DNA of 64,000 bases, taken from Nitrospiraceae bacterium. Lineage in GTDB: Bacteria; Nitrospirota; Nitrospiria; Nitrospirales; Nitrospiraceae. This document shows positions 45,533-53,567 of the stretch, piece by piece. A program made the translations under genes and the position numbers. The stretch covers positions 90,982 to 154,981 of the forward strand of contig DASPUC010000003.1 in assembly GCA_035623075.1 (NCBI GenBank). Direction: 5' to 3'. Numbering within the stretch: the first letter of the stretch is position 1; each line of letters begins with the position of its first letter. The notes below the pieces were generated by a model. The model saw only the letters and a list, made by a program, of their open reading frames with translations. It had not been told where the DNA came from and did not search any database.

Positions 45533-46530
45533 AGGCCGCACGACTTCACGTACTGGGAGCGGTGGCCGGCCTGGTCGGAGTGTGGGCCATGGTCGCCGGA
45601 GGCTGTGCCAATGAGCAACAGAGAAAAGGGCACGAGCTCTATGCCCATTACTGCATGCACTGTCACGGCGAAAGTGGGCGTCAGAACGAAGGGTTCAATT
45701 GGGCGTCAATGCCCGATCCGAAGCCCAAGGATCTCTCCAACAAATCCGAGATGTCGACGTTCAAAGACGAGGATATCTTCAATACCATTTCGCGCGACAT
45801 GAAAGACACGAGCCCCGGCGGCGACAAGATCGGCGACGATGACTTTGCCGTCCCGACGATGCCGACTTTCAAATACACGCTCTCTGAGGAGGAAATCTGG
45901 GCCATCGTTGGTTATGTGCGAACACTGCACGGCATGAAGCTTGAGTTTAAGGTCGAGGAACGCAAGAAGGAGCTCGCGGATGCCGTTCAAGCCGCCCAAG
46001 GCAAATTCGATCAGGCAAAAAACACCTACGACGAAGCTGAAAAGAAAGCCAGTGACGAAGCGGAGAAGAAGAACGTCGATGTCGATGAATCAGTCTATGC
46101 GAAAGAGCAGGCGGCCATGGCACAGGCGAAAAAAGACCTCGATGCCGCTCAGACTGCGCTCAATTATTTTTTGTCGAGGCCAGGCAAAGGTCTGCATATT
46201 GCCAGACCCGATCTGACCATGAAGCCTGAGCAGGCCGCGCAGCTGGCGGAAGTCGGCAAGCGGCTCTATGCCAATAAATATGGCTGCAACGGTTGCCACA
46301 GCGTTGGTGGTGAAGGCGGCAGGGTCGGGCCGGCGCTCGATCGAGCCGGTTTCAGACTCAACGGGACCTGGATCTATCGGTGGGTGAGAAATCCACAGGC
46401 GATGAAGCCAGAGACGCGGATGCCCGCCCTCGGGCTCAGCGACGCAGATGCAAAGGCCGTGACCATGTACCTGAATACGTTACGCGCGCCGAAACCTGGC
46501 GATATGCCGGTTGCCAAGCCGGCGAGCTGA
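45529..46530 (+). CDS. Diheme c-type cytochrome lipoprotein with internal coiled coil
   Basis: From ATG 45529 (4-base overlap with the previous stop) the product is 333 residues. It has a lipobox-like 'VAGGCAN', a first cytochrome c domain with CMHCH (42-46), then a ~60-residue charged coiled coil ('DAVQAAQGKFDQAKNTYDEA'), and a second domain with CNGCH (253-257) and Met ligand in 'ETRMPALGLSD'. Two cytochrome domains held apart by a rigid helix is uncommon and recalls the coiled coil in the cytochrome at 37451. It is likely the electron outlet of the gamma-like heme b protein. Confidence 0.9.
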   Translation: MKAARLHVLGAVAGLVGVWAMVAGGCANEQQRKGHELYAHYCMHCHGESGRQNEGFNWASMPDPKPKDLSNKSEMSTFKDEDIFNTISRDMKDTSPGGDKIGDDDFAVPTMPTFKYTLSEEEIWAIVGYVRTLHGMKLEFKVEERKKELADAVQAAQGKFDQAKNTYDEAEKKASDEAEKKNVDVDESVYAKEQAAMAQAKKDLDAAQTALNYFLSRPGKGLHIARPDLTMKPEQAAQLAEVGKRLYANKYGCNGCHSVGGEGGRVGPALDRAGFRLNGTWIYRWVRNPQAMKPETRMPALGLSDADAKAVTMYLNTLRAPKPGDMPVAKPAS

Positions 46531-46532
46531 GT

Positions 46533-47468
46533 TTATAGTAACAAGCTGCCAAGCAGTCCACCCAGGATAGCCGTTCCGATCCACGCGTGTTGCTGGAACA
46601 TGGACAGAGCTGTTGACGCCGAGACGTTGCGTCGGAGCCGGCGTATCTGCCAGGCGAAAAAGAACCCGACGGCGATCAATACCAGATAGAAGAACCATCC
46701 GACTTGGGTGAGCCATCCTGCGATGCTCAAGAAGAGAAGCATCCCTCCGAGCGCCACACCGACCGCGAGCCATGTCCGCGAGCCGAACAAGATGGCCGAT
46801 GATTTAATGCCGATGCGACGGTCGTCGTCCTGGTCCTGTAACGCATAGATCGTATCGTAGCCGATCGCCCAGCACAGCGTGGCTGCATAGATGCACCAGG
46901 CTGGAGCCGTCACGGTCCCCTGCGCAGCGGACCACGCCATGATCGTTCCCCACCCGAAGGCGAGTCCCAACATGGCTTGAGGAATATGGATGACCCGCTT
47001 GGCAAAGGGGTACAGTGCTGCCAGGAGAAGCGCCATGGGGCTCAGCATGATGGTCATCGGATCGAGCAACAGCAACAGCATGGCAGCCAGTGCGACAAGG
47101 ACGATCAGAATGGCAATCGCATGGCCCGGCGTAAGTTCACCGGAAGCAAGAGGGCGAGACTGCGTGCGTGTCACGTGTCGATCGAGTGAACGATCGGCGA
47201 GATCGTTGAGCACTACACCGGCGCTGCGCATAAGAAATGAGCCGATAAGAAATATGATCATCAATCGCCAGGGCGGGAGACCACGGGATGCGAGAACCAG
47301 CGCCCAGAGGGTCGGTAATAAAAGGAGGAACGTGCCTGTTTGGCTCTTCAGTCGAATGAGCCTGCCGAACGCGGCAAGCGGTGGTACTATACGTGCGTTC
47401 GAGGCCGACTGTGCTGGCCAAGTCCCGTGCATGCGTCCGACCTTAGCGGACGAGAATTCCCAAGTCAA
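46533..47468 (-). CDS. ubiA: 4-hydroxybenzoate polyprenyltransferase-like UbiA family protein
   Basis: UbiA enzymes attach a polyprenyl chain to an aromatic quinone precursor in the membrane. The protein (up to 311 residues; an internal ATG at 47432 would give 299) has about nine membrane helices and both Mg-diphosphate motifs: 'NDLADRSLDRHV' and 'YALQDQDDDRRIG'. Whether it serves ubiquinone-type or menaquinone-type synthesis cannot be told here. It converges on the cytochrome cluster with a 2-base gap, next to genes that would use the quinone. Confidence 0.9.
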   Translation of the reverse strand: MTWEFSSAKVGRMHGTWPAQSASNARIVPPLAAFGRLIRLKSQTGTFLLLLPTLWALVLASRGLPPWRLMIIFLIGSFLMRSAGVVLNDLADRSLDRHVTRTQSRPLASGELTPGHAIAILIVLVALAAMLLLLLDPMTIMLSPMALLLAALYPFAKRVIHIPQAMLGLAFGWGTIMAWSAAQGTVTAPAWCIYAATLCWAIGYDTIYALQDQDDDRRIGIKSSAILFGSRTWLAVGVALGGMLLFLSIAGWLTQVGWFFYLVLIAVGFFFAWQIRRLRRNVSASTALSMFQQHAWIGTAILGGLLGSLLL

Positions 47469-47545
47469 TCATGAGGATAATCGAGAAACGTTGTGACGGC
47501 CCGGTGCTTTTCGGTATAAGCTTATTTGTGGAAGTGGGTGAACGA

Positions 47546-49486
47546 GTGTCTCCGATCCTTCGTTGCAGCGCCTCCATAGTGGTTGTGGTGGTGTTGTCTT
47601 CCCTGGTGGTTGGCTGCTCTCTGTTTCAGAGTCGAAGTGGGCTCAAAACAGGGTATTACCTGCCGCTGATGGTACAGCTGCGCAATGCTTCCAGTGTGAC
47701 TGGCGCGCAGGTGGCTTATAAGGATGCCTGCAGCCAACCCCAATCCATTCCTATCGGCGATCTCTTGCAAGAGGCCATCAAACGCAAGACGGGCTTGGTG
47801 TTCGAGAAGGTGGTGACAGCTGAAAAGGGATCGATACCTCCTGCGGTGGATGGTTATGTCGATGTCGCAGTGGGGTTCCATCGTATGGACCTGGTCATCT
47901 ATCAAAAGGCGAAGCGGAGCTTTCCGGTCACAGTAGCCCTTGGGCTAGAATTTGCGTACACCGATACTGACGGCACCGTGTTGTTTTCGAAAAAATTGCA
48001 GAGCTCAAGCAGCGGCGAAGTCGATGTTGTGTCGGAAGGCAGTTGTCAGGTCAAGGGGATCGACCCAATTCTCCGAGACGTAGTTGAGACTGTCACCGAT
48101 GGGATGGCTAAACAACTCGGTGAGTCGACAAAGGTCCGAGAGCAGGCTGCAGCGAGAAAGGCTGGCGTGCCTCGAACGGCGGCGTCAGGCAGCCCACCGC
48201 CGCCCCTGGCAGTGCAGGGCTCTACGGATGTGCCGACGCTGGTTCCTCCGACGGCGCCAAATTCGGCTGAAGCGACACAAGTGCCGACACCGCCTCATTC
48301 CGAGGAACCCACAACGCTGATGTTCCGGGCGATCGTGCGTGATCAGAATCGGAACCTCGTCTTGCATGGTGGTGAGGCGATCGCTGTGGAGGTCGAGGTG
48401 AAAAATGAGGGCCCCGGTGCGGTGCATGGAGTGGAAATTCTGGTCAGCGGCACACCGGCTTTGACGGAGCATCTTTCCGGCATCATCACGGTCGGGGAGT
48501 TACAGGCAGGCGAGGTCAAGCGTGTGACGTTGGACGGAACAATTGGAGCGGTCAAGGATCCGATTCAAGCTGAGCTCATTCTGACATTGCGGGCGAACTC
48601 GACGTCGGTGAAAATACCCTCTTCAAAGAAGTTTGTGGTGGCGATGAAACCCGAGTCCGACGCAGAGGCGGCTCTCTTGCCCGTCGATGTCGATCAGTTG
48701 CCGAAGCGGGCCGGGAAGCTTAAGCAACCGAAAGCGGTGGGGATTACCATTGGGGTGGAGCAATACCGTGATACCAACATGTCGCGGATCAGATACGCCG
48801 CTCGCGATGCTGAAGTCATGGCCATGTATCTCAAGTCAATTGTGGGCGTCCCTCCTGATCGCGTCCGTACGTTAGTGGATTCGCAGGCGCTCAAACATGA
48901 TATGGCAGAACTTTTCGAAGAATGGCTTCCACAACAGGTCGATCCGACGAGCGTGGTCTATGTCTACTTCTCCGGACTCGGGATTGTTGATGGAACGACG
49001 GGGGCGGTCTCGCTGGTTCCGTTCGATGGTCCGTCTTCGTCGAGTTTGCGCGTATACTCACTTCGTCGATTGCAGGAGGCGTTGATAAAACTTCCTGTTG
49101 AACGGGCAATCGTGATGTTGGATGTCTCGCTCGAGTCGGCAGCAGGTGCGGATCCCGACGCGAAGGTGGCGCCGATATGGGAGTCGGAGGGCTCACCGAA
49201 AGATCGACTGATGTGGATGGTCGGCAACCGCTCTGTCCAAGAGTCGCACCGCTACGATCCCGGACAACACGGGCTGTTCACCTATCAACTCCTCAAAGGC
49301 CTCGGCGGCGGCGCCGATATCGACAAGGATGGAACGATCCTCGCGGGCGAACTCTGCACCTATGCCAGGGGGCAGGTGACCAAGATGGCCAGAGAGCAGT
49401 TTGCCAACGAGCAGCAACCCGCCTGCATTCCTGGTCCAGGGCAGGGGGCCCTGTCCCGGCTCCAGCCCGTGGCCCGGTATAAGTAG
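47546..49486 (+). CDS. Lipoprotein with degenerate caspase-like (peptidase C14) domain
   Basis: From GTG 47546 the product is 646 residues; the frame also opens at ATG 47471. It has a signal with lipobox 'SLVVGCS'. A domain of about 200 residues follows, then a Pro-rich linker, a Big/Ig-like segment ('LHGGEAIAVEVEVKNEGPGA'), and a C-terminal caspase fold ('VGITIGVEQYRDTNMSRIRYAARDAE' start, 'VVYVYFSGLG', 'AIVMLDVSLES'). The usual catalytic His of 'YFSGHG' is Leu478 and the Cys of 'LDxC' is Ser528, so it should have no protease activity. It is most likely a periplasm-side scaffold or binding protein. Confidence 0.82.
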   Translation: MSPILRCSASIVVVVVLSSLVVGCSLFQSRSGLKTGYYLPLMVQLRNASSVTGAQVAYKDACSQPQSIPIGDLLQEAIKRKTGLVFEKVVTAEKGSIPPAVDGYVDVAVGFHRMDLVIYQKAKRSFPVTVALGLEFAYTDTDGTVLFSKKLQSSSSGEVDVVSEGSCQVKGIDPILRDVVETVTDGMAKQLGESTKVREQAAARKAGVPRTAASGSPPPPLAVQGSTDVPTLVPPTAPNSAEATQVPTPPHSEEPTTLMFRAIVRDQNRNLVLHGGEAIAVEVEVKNEGPGAVHGVEILVSGTPALTEHLSGIITVGELQAGEVKRVTLDGTIGAVKDPIQAELILTLRANSTSVKIPSSKKFVVAMKPESDAEAALLPVDVDQLPKRAGKLKQPKAVGITIGVEQYRDTNMSRIRYAARDAEVMAMYLKSIVGVPPDRVRTLVDSQALKHDMAELFEEWLPQQVDPTSVVYVYFSGLGIVDGTTGAVSLVPFDGPSSSSLRVYSLRRLQEALIKLPVERAIVMLDVSLESAAGADPDAKVAPIWESEGSPKDRLMWMVGNRSVQESHRYDPGQHGLFTYQLLKGLGGGADIDKDGTILAGELCTYARGQVTKMAREQFANEQQPACIPGPGQGALSRLQPVARYK

Positions 49487-49547
49487 GGCGATGCCGGGGT
49501 CTCTGTTTCATTGACAGGCCTCTATCCGCTCGCTATCATGCAGAGCG

Positions 49548-50807
49548 TCATCTGCCGGGACTTGGCCTTCCGCTCGTCTTCTCCTTGCCGGCGTAGCTCA
49601 GTTGGTAGAGCAGCGGTTTCGTAAACCGCAGGTCGCTGGTTCGATTCCAGTCGCCGGCTCCAGCAGTTTCAATATCTTCTGAGTCTTCTTCAGACTGCTC
49701 CTCTCCGGGAGTTGTCACGAGCTCGTCACCAGGTTCATGCACCTCTACTAACCGTACCGCCTTATCTATGTAACCAGGCTGGAGGTGCGTATAGCGATTG
49801 ACCATCGCCAACGTCTGATGCCCCGCCAAGGCACGTAGGACCGACACGGGCACCCCCTTCAAAGCCGCGCGTGAGAGGAAGTCATGGCGCAGGTCGTAGA
49901 GCCGACAACGAAGGTTCGCTCGGTTTAACACCCGCCGGAAGGCCCGGCGCACGTTATCTAGGTTGAGGGGCGTATCAGCCGCGCTGCGAAACAGCGGGCC
50001 TCCATCCCCATGCCAGAGACGCCAAGCCACGTCCTGGGCGGTGCCGTTCAGCGCGACCCATCGCCCTTCTCCCGTTTTCGTCTGTGGTAAGCGAACAATC
50101 CCCTCCTTGAGGTTGACCTCCGTTTCCCTGATGGCCAAGGTTTCGCTCGGACGGAGGCCGGTGTTCAGTTGCCAGAGTAGAAATTGATAGACGAGCGGCC
50201 AGGCATCCGCTTGTGCGGCCAGGAGCAGTCGGTTTCGTTCCTCTTCAGAGAGCATGCGGACGCGGCACGGCCCCATCCTCAATCGCTTAATACCACGGAC
50301 CGGGTTCACGCTTACGTAGCCCCATAGTTTCGACTTCTCAAAGAGTGTCTGTAAGGATTGCAGTGTCTTATTGACCGCGCGAGGGGTTCCAACAAACGCG
50401 CTTTTATAGTCTTCGAGCATCGCCGCCGTAATCTCATCCAAGGAATGATCCCCGGCCCAGTTCAAAAACTTCTCCAGTCCCTGACGGTAAAAGCGCACGG
50501 TTTTCAGGTCCAAAGTCGCCCCATGCCGTGACAGGAATTCATACATCATTCGTGACAACAGCGGAGCCTTCGGCCTAATCACTTGGTCCTTCATCTCCGT
50601 CACGATCGACGGAAGCAATTCCTCAATGATCATGGTCTTGGTTAACAGCTTGGCGAGACCGAGCGTATGACGAATACGGTGCCGGTTTCGCGTTCTCGGC
50701 CAGTGGATGTCACATTTGACAACGGTCCCATGCGGGCTCGGCTCCTCAAAGATGCGGATGCCCGCATCGTGAATGATTGTAGAAAAGGTCAAACTATGCC
50801 GCGTCAT
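49548..50807 (-). CDS. int: Tyrosine recombinase (integrase) of the tRNA-Thr element
   Basis: This site-specific recombinase inserts and excises the element. From ATG 50807 (ggagg ribosome binding site) the protein is 419 residues. It has an N-terminal arm-binding region, a SAM-like core-binding domain ('FLSRHGATLDLKTVRFYRQGLEK') and a catalytic domain with Arg in 'LNTGLRPSETLAI', Lys in 'TKTGEGRW', 'LYDLRHDF', 'LAGHQTLAMVNRYTHL' with the nucleophile Tyr. The first His of the HxLRH box is Tyr here. There is no stop before the tRNA, so the last ~38 residues are read from the antisense of tRNA-Thr and DNA beyond it. The start overlaps xis by 14 bases. Confidence 0.93.
   Translation of the reverse strand: MTRHSLTFSTIIHDAGIRIFEEPSPHGTVVKCDIHWPRTRNRHRIRHTLGLAKLLTKTMIIEELLPSIVTEMKDQVIRPKAPLLSRMMYEFLSRHGATLDLKTVRFYRQGLEKFLNWAGDHSLDEITAAMLEDYKSAFVGTPRAVNKTLQSLQTLFEKSKLWGYVSVNPVRGIKRLRMGPCRVRMLSEEERNRLLLAAQADAWPLVYQFLLWQLNTGLRPSETLAIRETEVNLKEGIVRLPQTKTGEGRWVALNGTAQDVAWRLWHGDGGPLFRSAADTPLNLDNVRRAFRRVLNRANLRCRLYDLRHDFLSRAALKGVPVSVLRALAGHQTLAMVNRYTHLQPGYIDKAVRLVEVHEPGDELVTTPGEEQSEEDSEDIETAGAGDWNRTSDLRFTKPLLYQLSYAGKEKTSGRPSPGR
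49587..49662 (+). tRNA. tRNA-Thr (CGT), integration target
   Basis: The acceptor stem GCCGGCG/CGCCGGC is perfect, the anticodon stem GCGGT/ACCGC holds loop TTCGTAA with anticodon CGT, and the 3' CCA is encoded (49660-49662). The 42 bases from the anticodon loop to CCA (49621-49662) are repeated at 62859-62900, marking this gene as the attachment site of the downstream element. Confidence 0.97.
49621..49662 (+). repeat. attL: 42-bp direct repeat, 3' part of tRNA-Thr
   Basis: This is the left border of the element, matching 62859-62900 in direct orientation with 41 of 42 bases identical. It covers the anticodon loop through the CCA end, a standard crossover region for tRNA-targeting tyrosine integrases. 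Confidence 0.9.
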
Positions 50808-51009
50808 GGGTGCCTCCACTCTGTCGCGTATTGGCGGAGATATAGCGGTACACATCTTCAGGACGAAACCGTCGCGCCCGTCCAATTTTCACCGACGGGA
50901 TCTCGCCCCTGGCCGATTTCTTTTTGACCGTGGACTGACTCACGCGCAGCAGGTCCGAAACTTCCTGCAATGTCATCAAAGTTTTCCGCTCGAGCAGATC
51001 GAGTGCCAT
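50794..51009 (-). CDS. xis: Excisionase-like helix-turn-helix protein
   Basis: This 71-residue DNA-binding protein of the HTH_17/MerR-like excisionase family has 'MTLQEVSDLLRVSQSTVKKKSARGEIPSVKIG' as its helix-turn-helix and wing (seen in two parts) and 'RRFRPEDVYRYI' after it. The ATG at 51009 follows a gaggtg site; a GTG two codons earlier is possible. It overlaps int by 14 bases, so the two are co-translated. It is expected to direct excision and perhaps to repress int. Confidence 0.85.
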   Translation of the reverse strand: MALDLLERKTLMTLQEVSDLLRVSQSTVKKKSARGEIPSVKIGRARRFRPEDVYRYISANTRQSGGTHDAA

Positions 51010-51301
51010 GTTCACCTCGCGGAACGGGAGTGGGTCTTTTCCTCGGCCTTGCTTCGCAAGGCCTCGGAGACGACTTTTACTAAGGGCCCCCGGACAGGGA
51101 GGAAACTCCTCCCCGTCTCGGTGAGCCCGCGTACCCTGTCCGGTACGCCCTCTCCGGCTCAGGAGTCGTCACAACCTGGCCGAAGCTGTGAGAAACTGAC
51201 GAGCCAAACCCGGGAATTCTAAGTAGTCTCAAGCAAAGACCGCATTGAGTAGCATACGTAATGACTCCAGGAATTGACGCGCTTTTGATGATGCCATGAC
51301 G
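51010..51301. other. Non-coding stretch upstream of xis with hairpins
   Basis: This holds the likely promoter region of xis-int and a GC-rich hairpin around GGGAGG..CCTCCC (about 51096-51114), plus other short repeats of 'ccggacaggg/ccctgtccgg' type (about 51091-51100 and 51131-51140). These could be Int/Xis arm sites or a terminator for the upstream operon. No gene is seen. Confidence 0.45.
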
Positions 51302-51700
51302 TTATTTTTTCCCATCTTCGCTCTTCTTCGCGGACAGCATAGGGATATCAGTGAACGACCCTTGGGCCTCGCACATGGGACAGCGTTTGCCGGACTTTCG
51401 GAGTAATCCTCCTGAGGTCGGAACCTTGTCGAGATCGAGAACCACGCCACAGCGCGGACAGGTGACGAAACGATCGAATGACTCGATTCGATCGCTCATC
51501 TGCGACTCGGACGTGGTTAACGACTTTACTTGTCTTGTCAAGTTAGTCTCGGCGGTACTCTGCTGTTTCCCGAGTTCGTCGAGACGCTGTTCGATGCCGG
51601 ACACCGTTCGTTTGAGCGCAGTGAGTTCCTTCGATAAATCCTGTCGTAGCTCTACAAGTCCTCTTGTCTCTCGTTCGTGCTTTTCAAACACGGTGATCAA
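51302..51700 (-). CDS. Small coiled-coil protein with C-terminal zinc ribbon, function unknown
   Basis: This is a product of up to 132 residues. The first ~80 residues form a coiled coil ('ELTALKRTVSGIEQRLDELG'). Then come two CxxC knuckles, 'CPRC' and 'CPMC', about 30 residues apart, which would form a zinc ribbon. The start is a TTG overlapping the previous stop (TTGA) or the GTG three codons later, which sits better behind aggag. It is the last gene of a three-gene operon with the two genes upstream. No family was recognised. Confidence 0.7.
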   Translation of the reverse strand: MITVFEKHERETRGLVELRQDLSKELTALKRTVSGIEQRLDELGKQQSTAETNLTRQVKSLTTSESQMSDRIESFDRFVTCPRCGVVLDLDKVPTSGGLLRKSGKRCPMCEAQGSFTDIPMLSAKKSEDGKK

Positions 51701-51897
51701 ATCTCCTGCTTAATCCAGAACTCGAATCGCTGTTCCTCCAACTGTTCTTCCATGATGCCTCGCAAGAAGACCTGAATGGCGCAAACGTTGCGGATCCAAT
51801 AGGCCCGGCCTTTCTTAGACATTTTGATCGGGAGCCACGTGCCACAGCCGAAACACTCGACAACATATCCTGAACACTCACCAGATTGAATTGTCAT
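51697..51897 (-). CDS. Small Cys-rich protein, function unknown
   Basis: This 66-residue protein has 'CSGYVVECFGCGTWLPI' and a later Cys in 'IRNVCAIQ', a pattern like a minimal zinc finger, and an acidic helical end ('IMEEQLEEQRFEFW'). It overlaps both neighbours by four bases (ATGA upstream, TTGA downstream), which makes it a real, translationally coupled gene despite its size. Confidence 0.7.
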   Translation of the reverse strand: MTIQSGECSGYVVECFGCGTWLPIKMSKKGRAYWIRNVCAIQVFLRGIMEEQLEEQRFEFWIKQEI

Positions 51898-52637
51898 GGG
51901 TCCTCGGGGATTGGCTCTAGCTCCAATCGGTGGCCGTCAATCATAAACTGAACCGGCTCTTCCCACCGTTCAGCGGGCACCGAGGAGGGGGCGGCCAGCC
52001 ACTGCTGTTCCAATAGTCCGACCGGCGTCAGAATAATTTTGAAATCTGCCCGTGAAAGGCCGGAAGCCACGTGATCCATGAGGGGAAGCAACCGGATCGA
52101 GTGAAACTGTGGCTGTAGAGGATCGTCAAGAAATTTGACCTTCCACGTTGGGCGGCCTGGCGTTCTCTCCCCCTCTCGCTCTGCCGGTAATAACCGAATG
52201 AAGTTCTCGTTGAAAACGAGATAAAGAGGAATCCGGTAAACCCAAAGGAACGTCGCACCATAGAGCATCGTTGGTACGTTCTGACCGTAGAATAACGGAG
52301 CAAGGGTGGGAGGTTTCTCGCCTTTCGGACGCAACCGATCAAGCCACAAGCCCCAGTCTCTCAGGTGCTTATAAATACAGAGGCTCCAGGCGTCAAAGAG
52401 TGAGTAGAGGTTCCAGCCAGCCTTTTTAGGGTTCTTTGGCGGAGACGTGATCCAACGAGGGAGGGCAGGGAGCAGATCACCTTTGCCCCAATCGTGAAGA
52501 ATTTTACGTGAAAGACCTGTCACCTGGGAAATCTCGCCTGAAGTAAAGGTCGGTGTACCGAGACGATCAATGAGCCGACCCCAGTTCGGATAGTCTTTGC
52601 GAAGACGCCCGGAATATTCAGGTAGTTGAAGTGGCAT
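51894..52637 (-). CDS. Helix-turn-helix regulator-like protein, first gene of island operon
   Basis: This 247-residue protein has an N-terminal helix-turn-helix of the MerR-like type ('FTSGEISQVTGLSRKILHDW', about 31-50) and a longer C-terminal part with no recognised domain. Promoter and operator-like repeats lie just upstream of its start (52655-52693), so autoregulation is likely. It overlaps the next gene by ATGA. It may control the island's own operon or the switch between integration and excision. Confidence 0.75.
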   Translation of the reverse strand: MPLQLPEYSGRLRKDYPNWGRLIDRLGTPTFTSGEISQVTGLSRKILHDWGKGDLLPALPRWITSPPKNPKKAGWNLYSLFDAWSLCIYKHLRDWGLWLDRLRPKGEKPPTLAPLFYGQNVPTMLYGATFLWVYRIPLYLVFNENFIRLLPAEREGERTPGRPTWKVKFLDDPLQPQFHSIRLLPLMDHVASGLSRADFKIILTPVGLLEQQWLAAPSSVPAERWEEPVQFMIDGHRLELEPIPEDP

Positions 52638-52654
52638 ACATCAATGTTTAATAA

Positions 52655-52693
52655 ACGTTACTATAATGTAACGTATGTTCGTTACGCTGTCAA
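52655..52693 (-). promoter_or_regulatory. Promoter and palindromic operator of the island regulator operon
   Basis: On the minus strand there is a -35 box TTGACA (52693-52688), a 17-base spacer and a -10 box TACATT (52670-52665). A perfect inverted repeat ACGTTAC-6-GTAACGT (52655-52674) covers the -10 box, and a further half-site CGTTAC occurs at 52680-52685 in the spacer. Binding there would block RNA polymerase, which fits autorepression by the HTH protein. Confidence 0.75.
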
Positions 52694-52857
52694 CCCCTAA
52701 GATTTCATCTGAAAACGCCGAATCTTGGTCGCTTTTCTCAGGGGCTTTCCGTATCCTTGTCGAGCAAATTGAGGGCAGTCATGAAGCGTTGAACGCCACT
52801 ATTCAGTGAGGGTTTGGTGGTGACTACTTTCATTTCGTAACATGAAAGGCAGTTCAT

Positions 52858-53313
52858 ATGGATGAACTCAGCTGCGACCGATTTCCTAAAGAGGCGATAG
52901 ACCATGCATGGAACTGGTTCTCATTACACGCCAGCCAAAGAATGTAGAGCTTTAACTTTTTCCTGATTAGCACAGCTTTTCTCGTTGCAGCCTACAGCGC
53001 AGTCCTAGGAAAGAACAATGCGGTTGCTCTAGGGATCGGTGTTCTTGGTGCCTGGACTTCTTTTTGGTTCAATCGGTTGGAGAAGCGCACACGACAGCTT
53101 ATCAAGGCAGCAGAGGATGCACTTGAACCATTGCAACAACGACTTTCTGAGTCATCCGGAATCCCAGGGTTGTCAATTCTCCGAGTTGTGGAAGCAAAAG
53201 CACCAGGCTGCTCTTCTTATGCTGTAGTAATCAGTGTCATTGAGACGACTTCGCTAATAGCATTCCTCTTAGCCGCCGTTTACGCCGGTTATCTTCATTG
53301 GAGTGACCAGTAG
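52858..53313 (+). pseudogene. Small membrane protein gene interrupted by an in-frame TAG
   Basis: One reading frame runs from ATG 52858 (aaagg site upstream) to TAG 53311-53313 and would encode ~150 residues. It is broken by TAG at 52945-52947, after codon 29. Before the stop is 'AWNWFSLHASQRM'; after it is 'SFNFFLISTAFLVAAYSAVLG', two helices, then 'EKRTRQLIKAAEDALEPLQQR'. The combined layout resembles RipA-like small membrane proteins (an aromatic/His/Gln-Arg start, a membrane hairpin, a charged helix, and a last membrane segment). A restart at 53077 would miss the first helices. It is likely inactive unless TAG is read through. Confidence 0.65.
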
Positions 53314-53567
53314 ATCTCCATACCAGAGCCCCAAAGGATGTCCAAAACCTGTCCATTTTGGGGTTTCCAAAAACCCTCCTTGTTCGTCGTTTGTAAATCG
53401 GAGAGAATTCATAAGGTTCTATGTCGCCATTTGATGGTTCAAAAACAAATCTATCAGAACCCTAATTTGATCTTGACTTGATTCCGGCCCAATGCCTTAG
53501 TGAAACTCAACGCGCATCAGGAGGCACGACATTTCAAATCACTGAATATATGGAAAGAGAGATCAAA

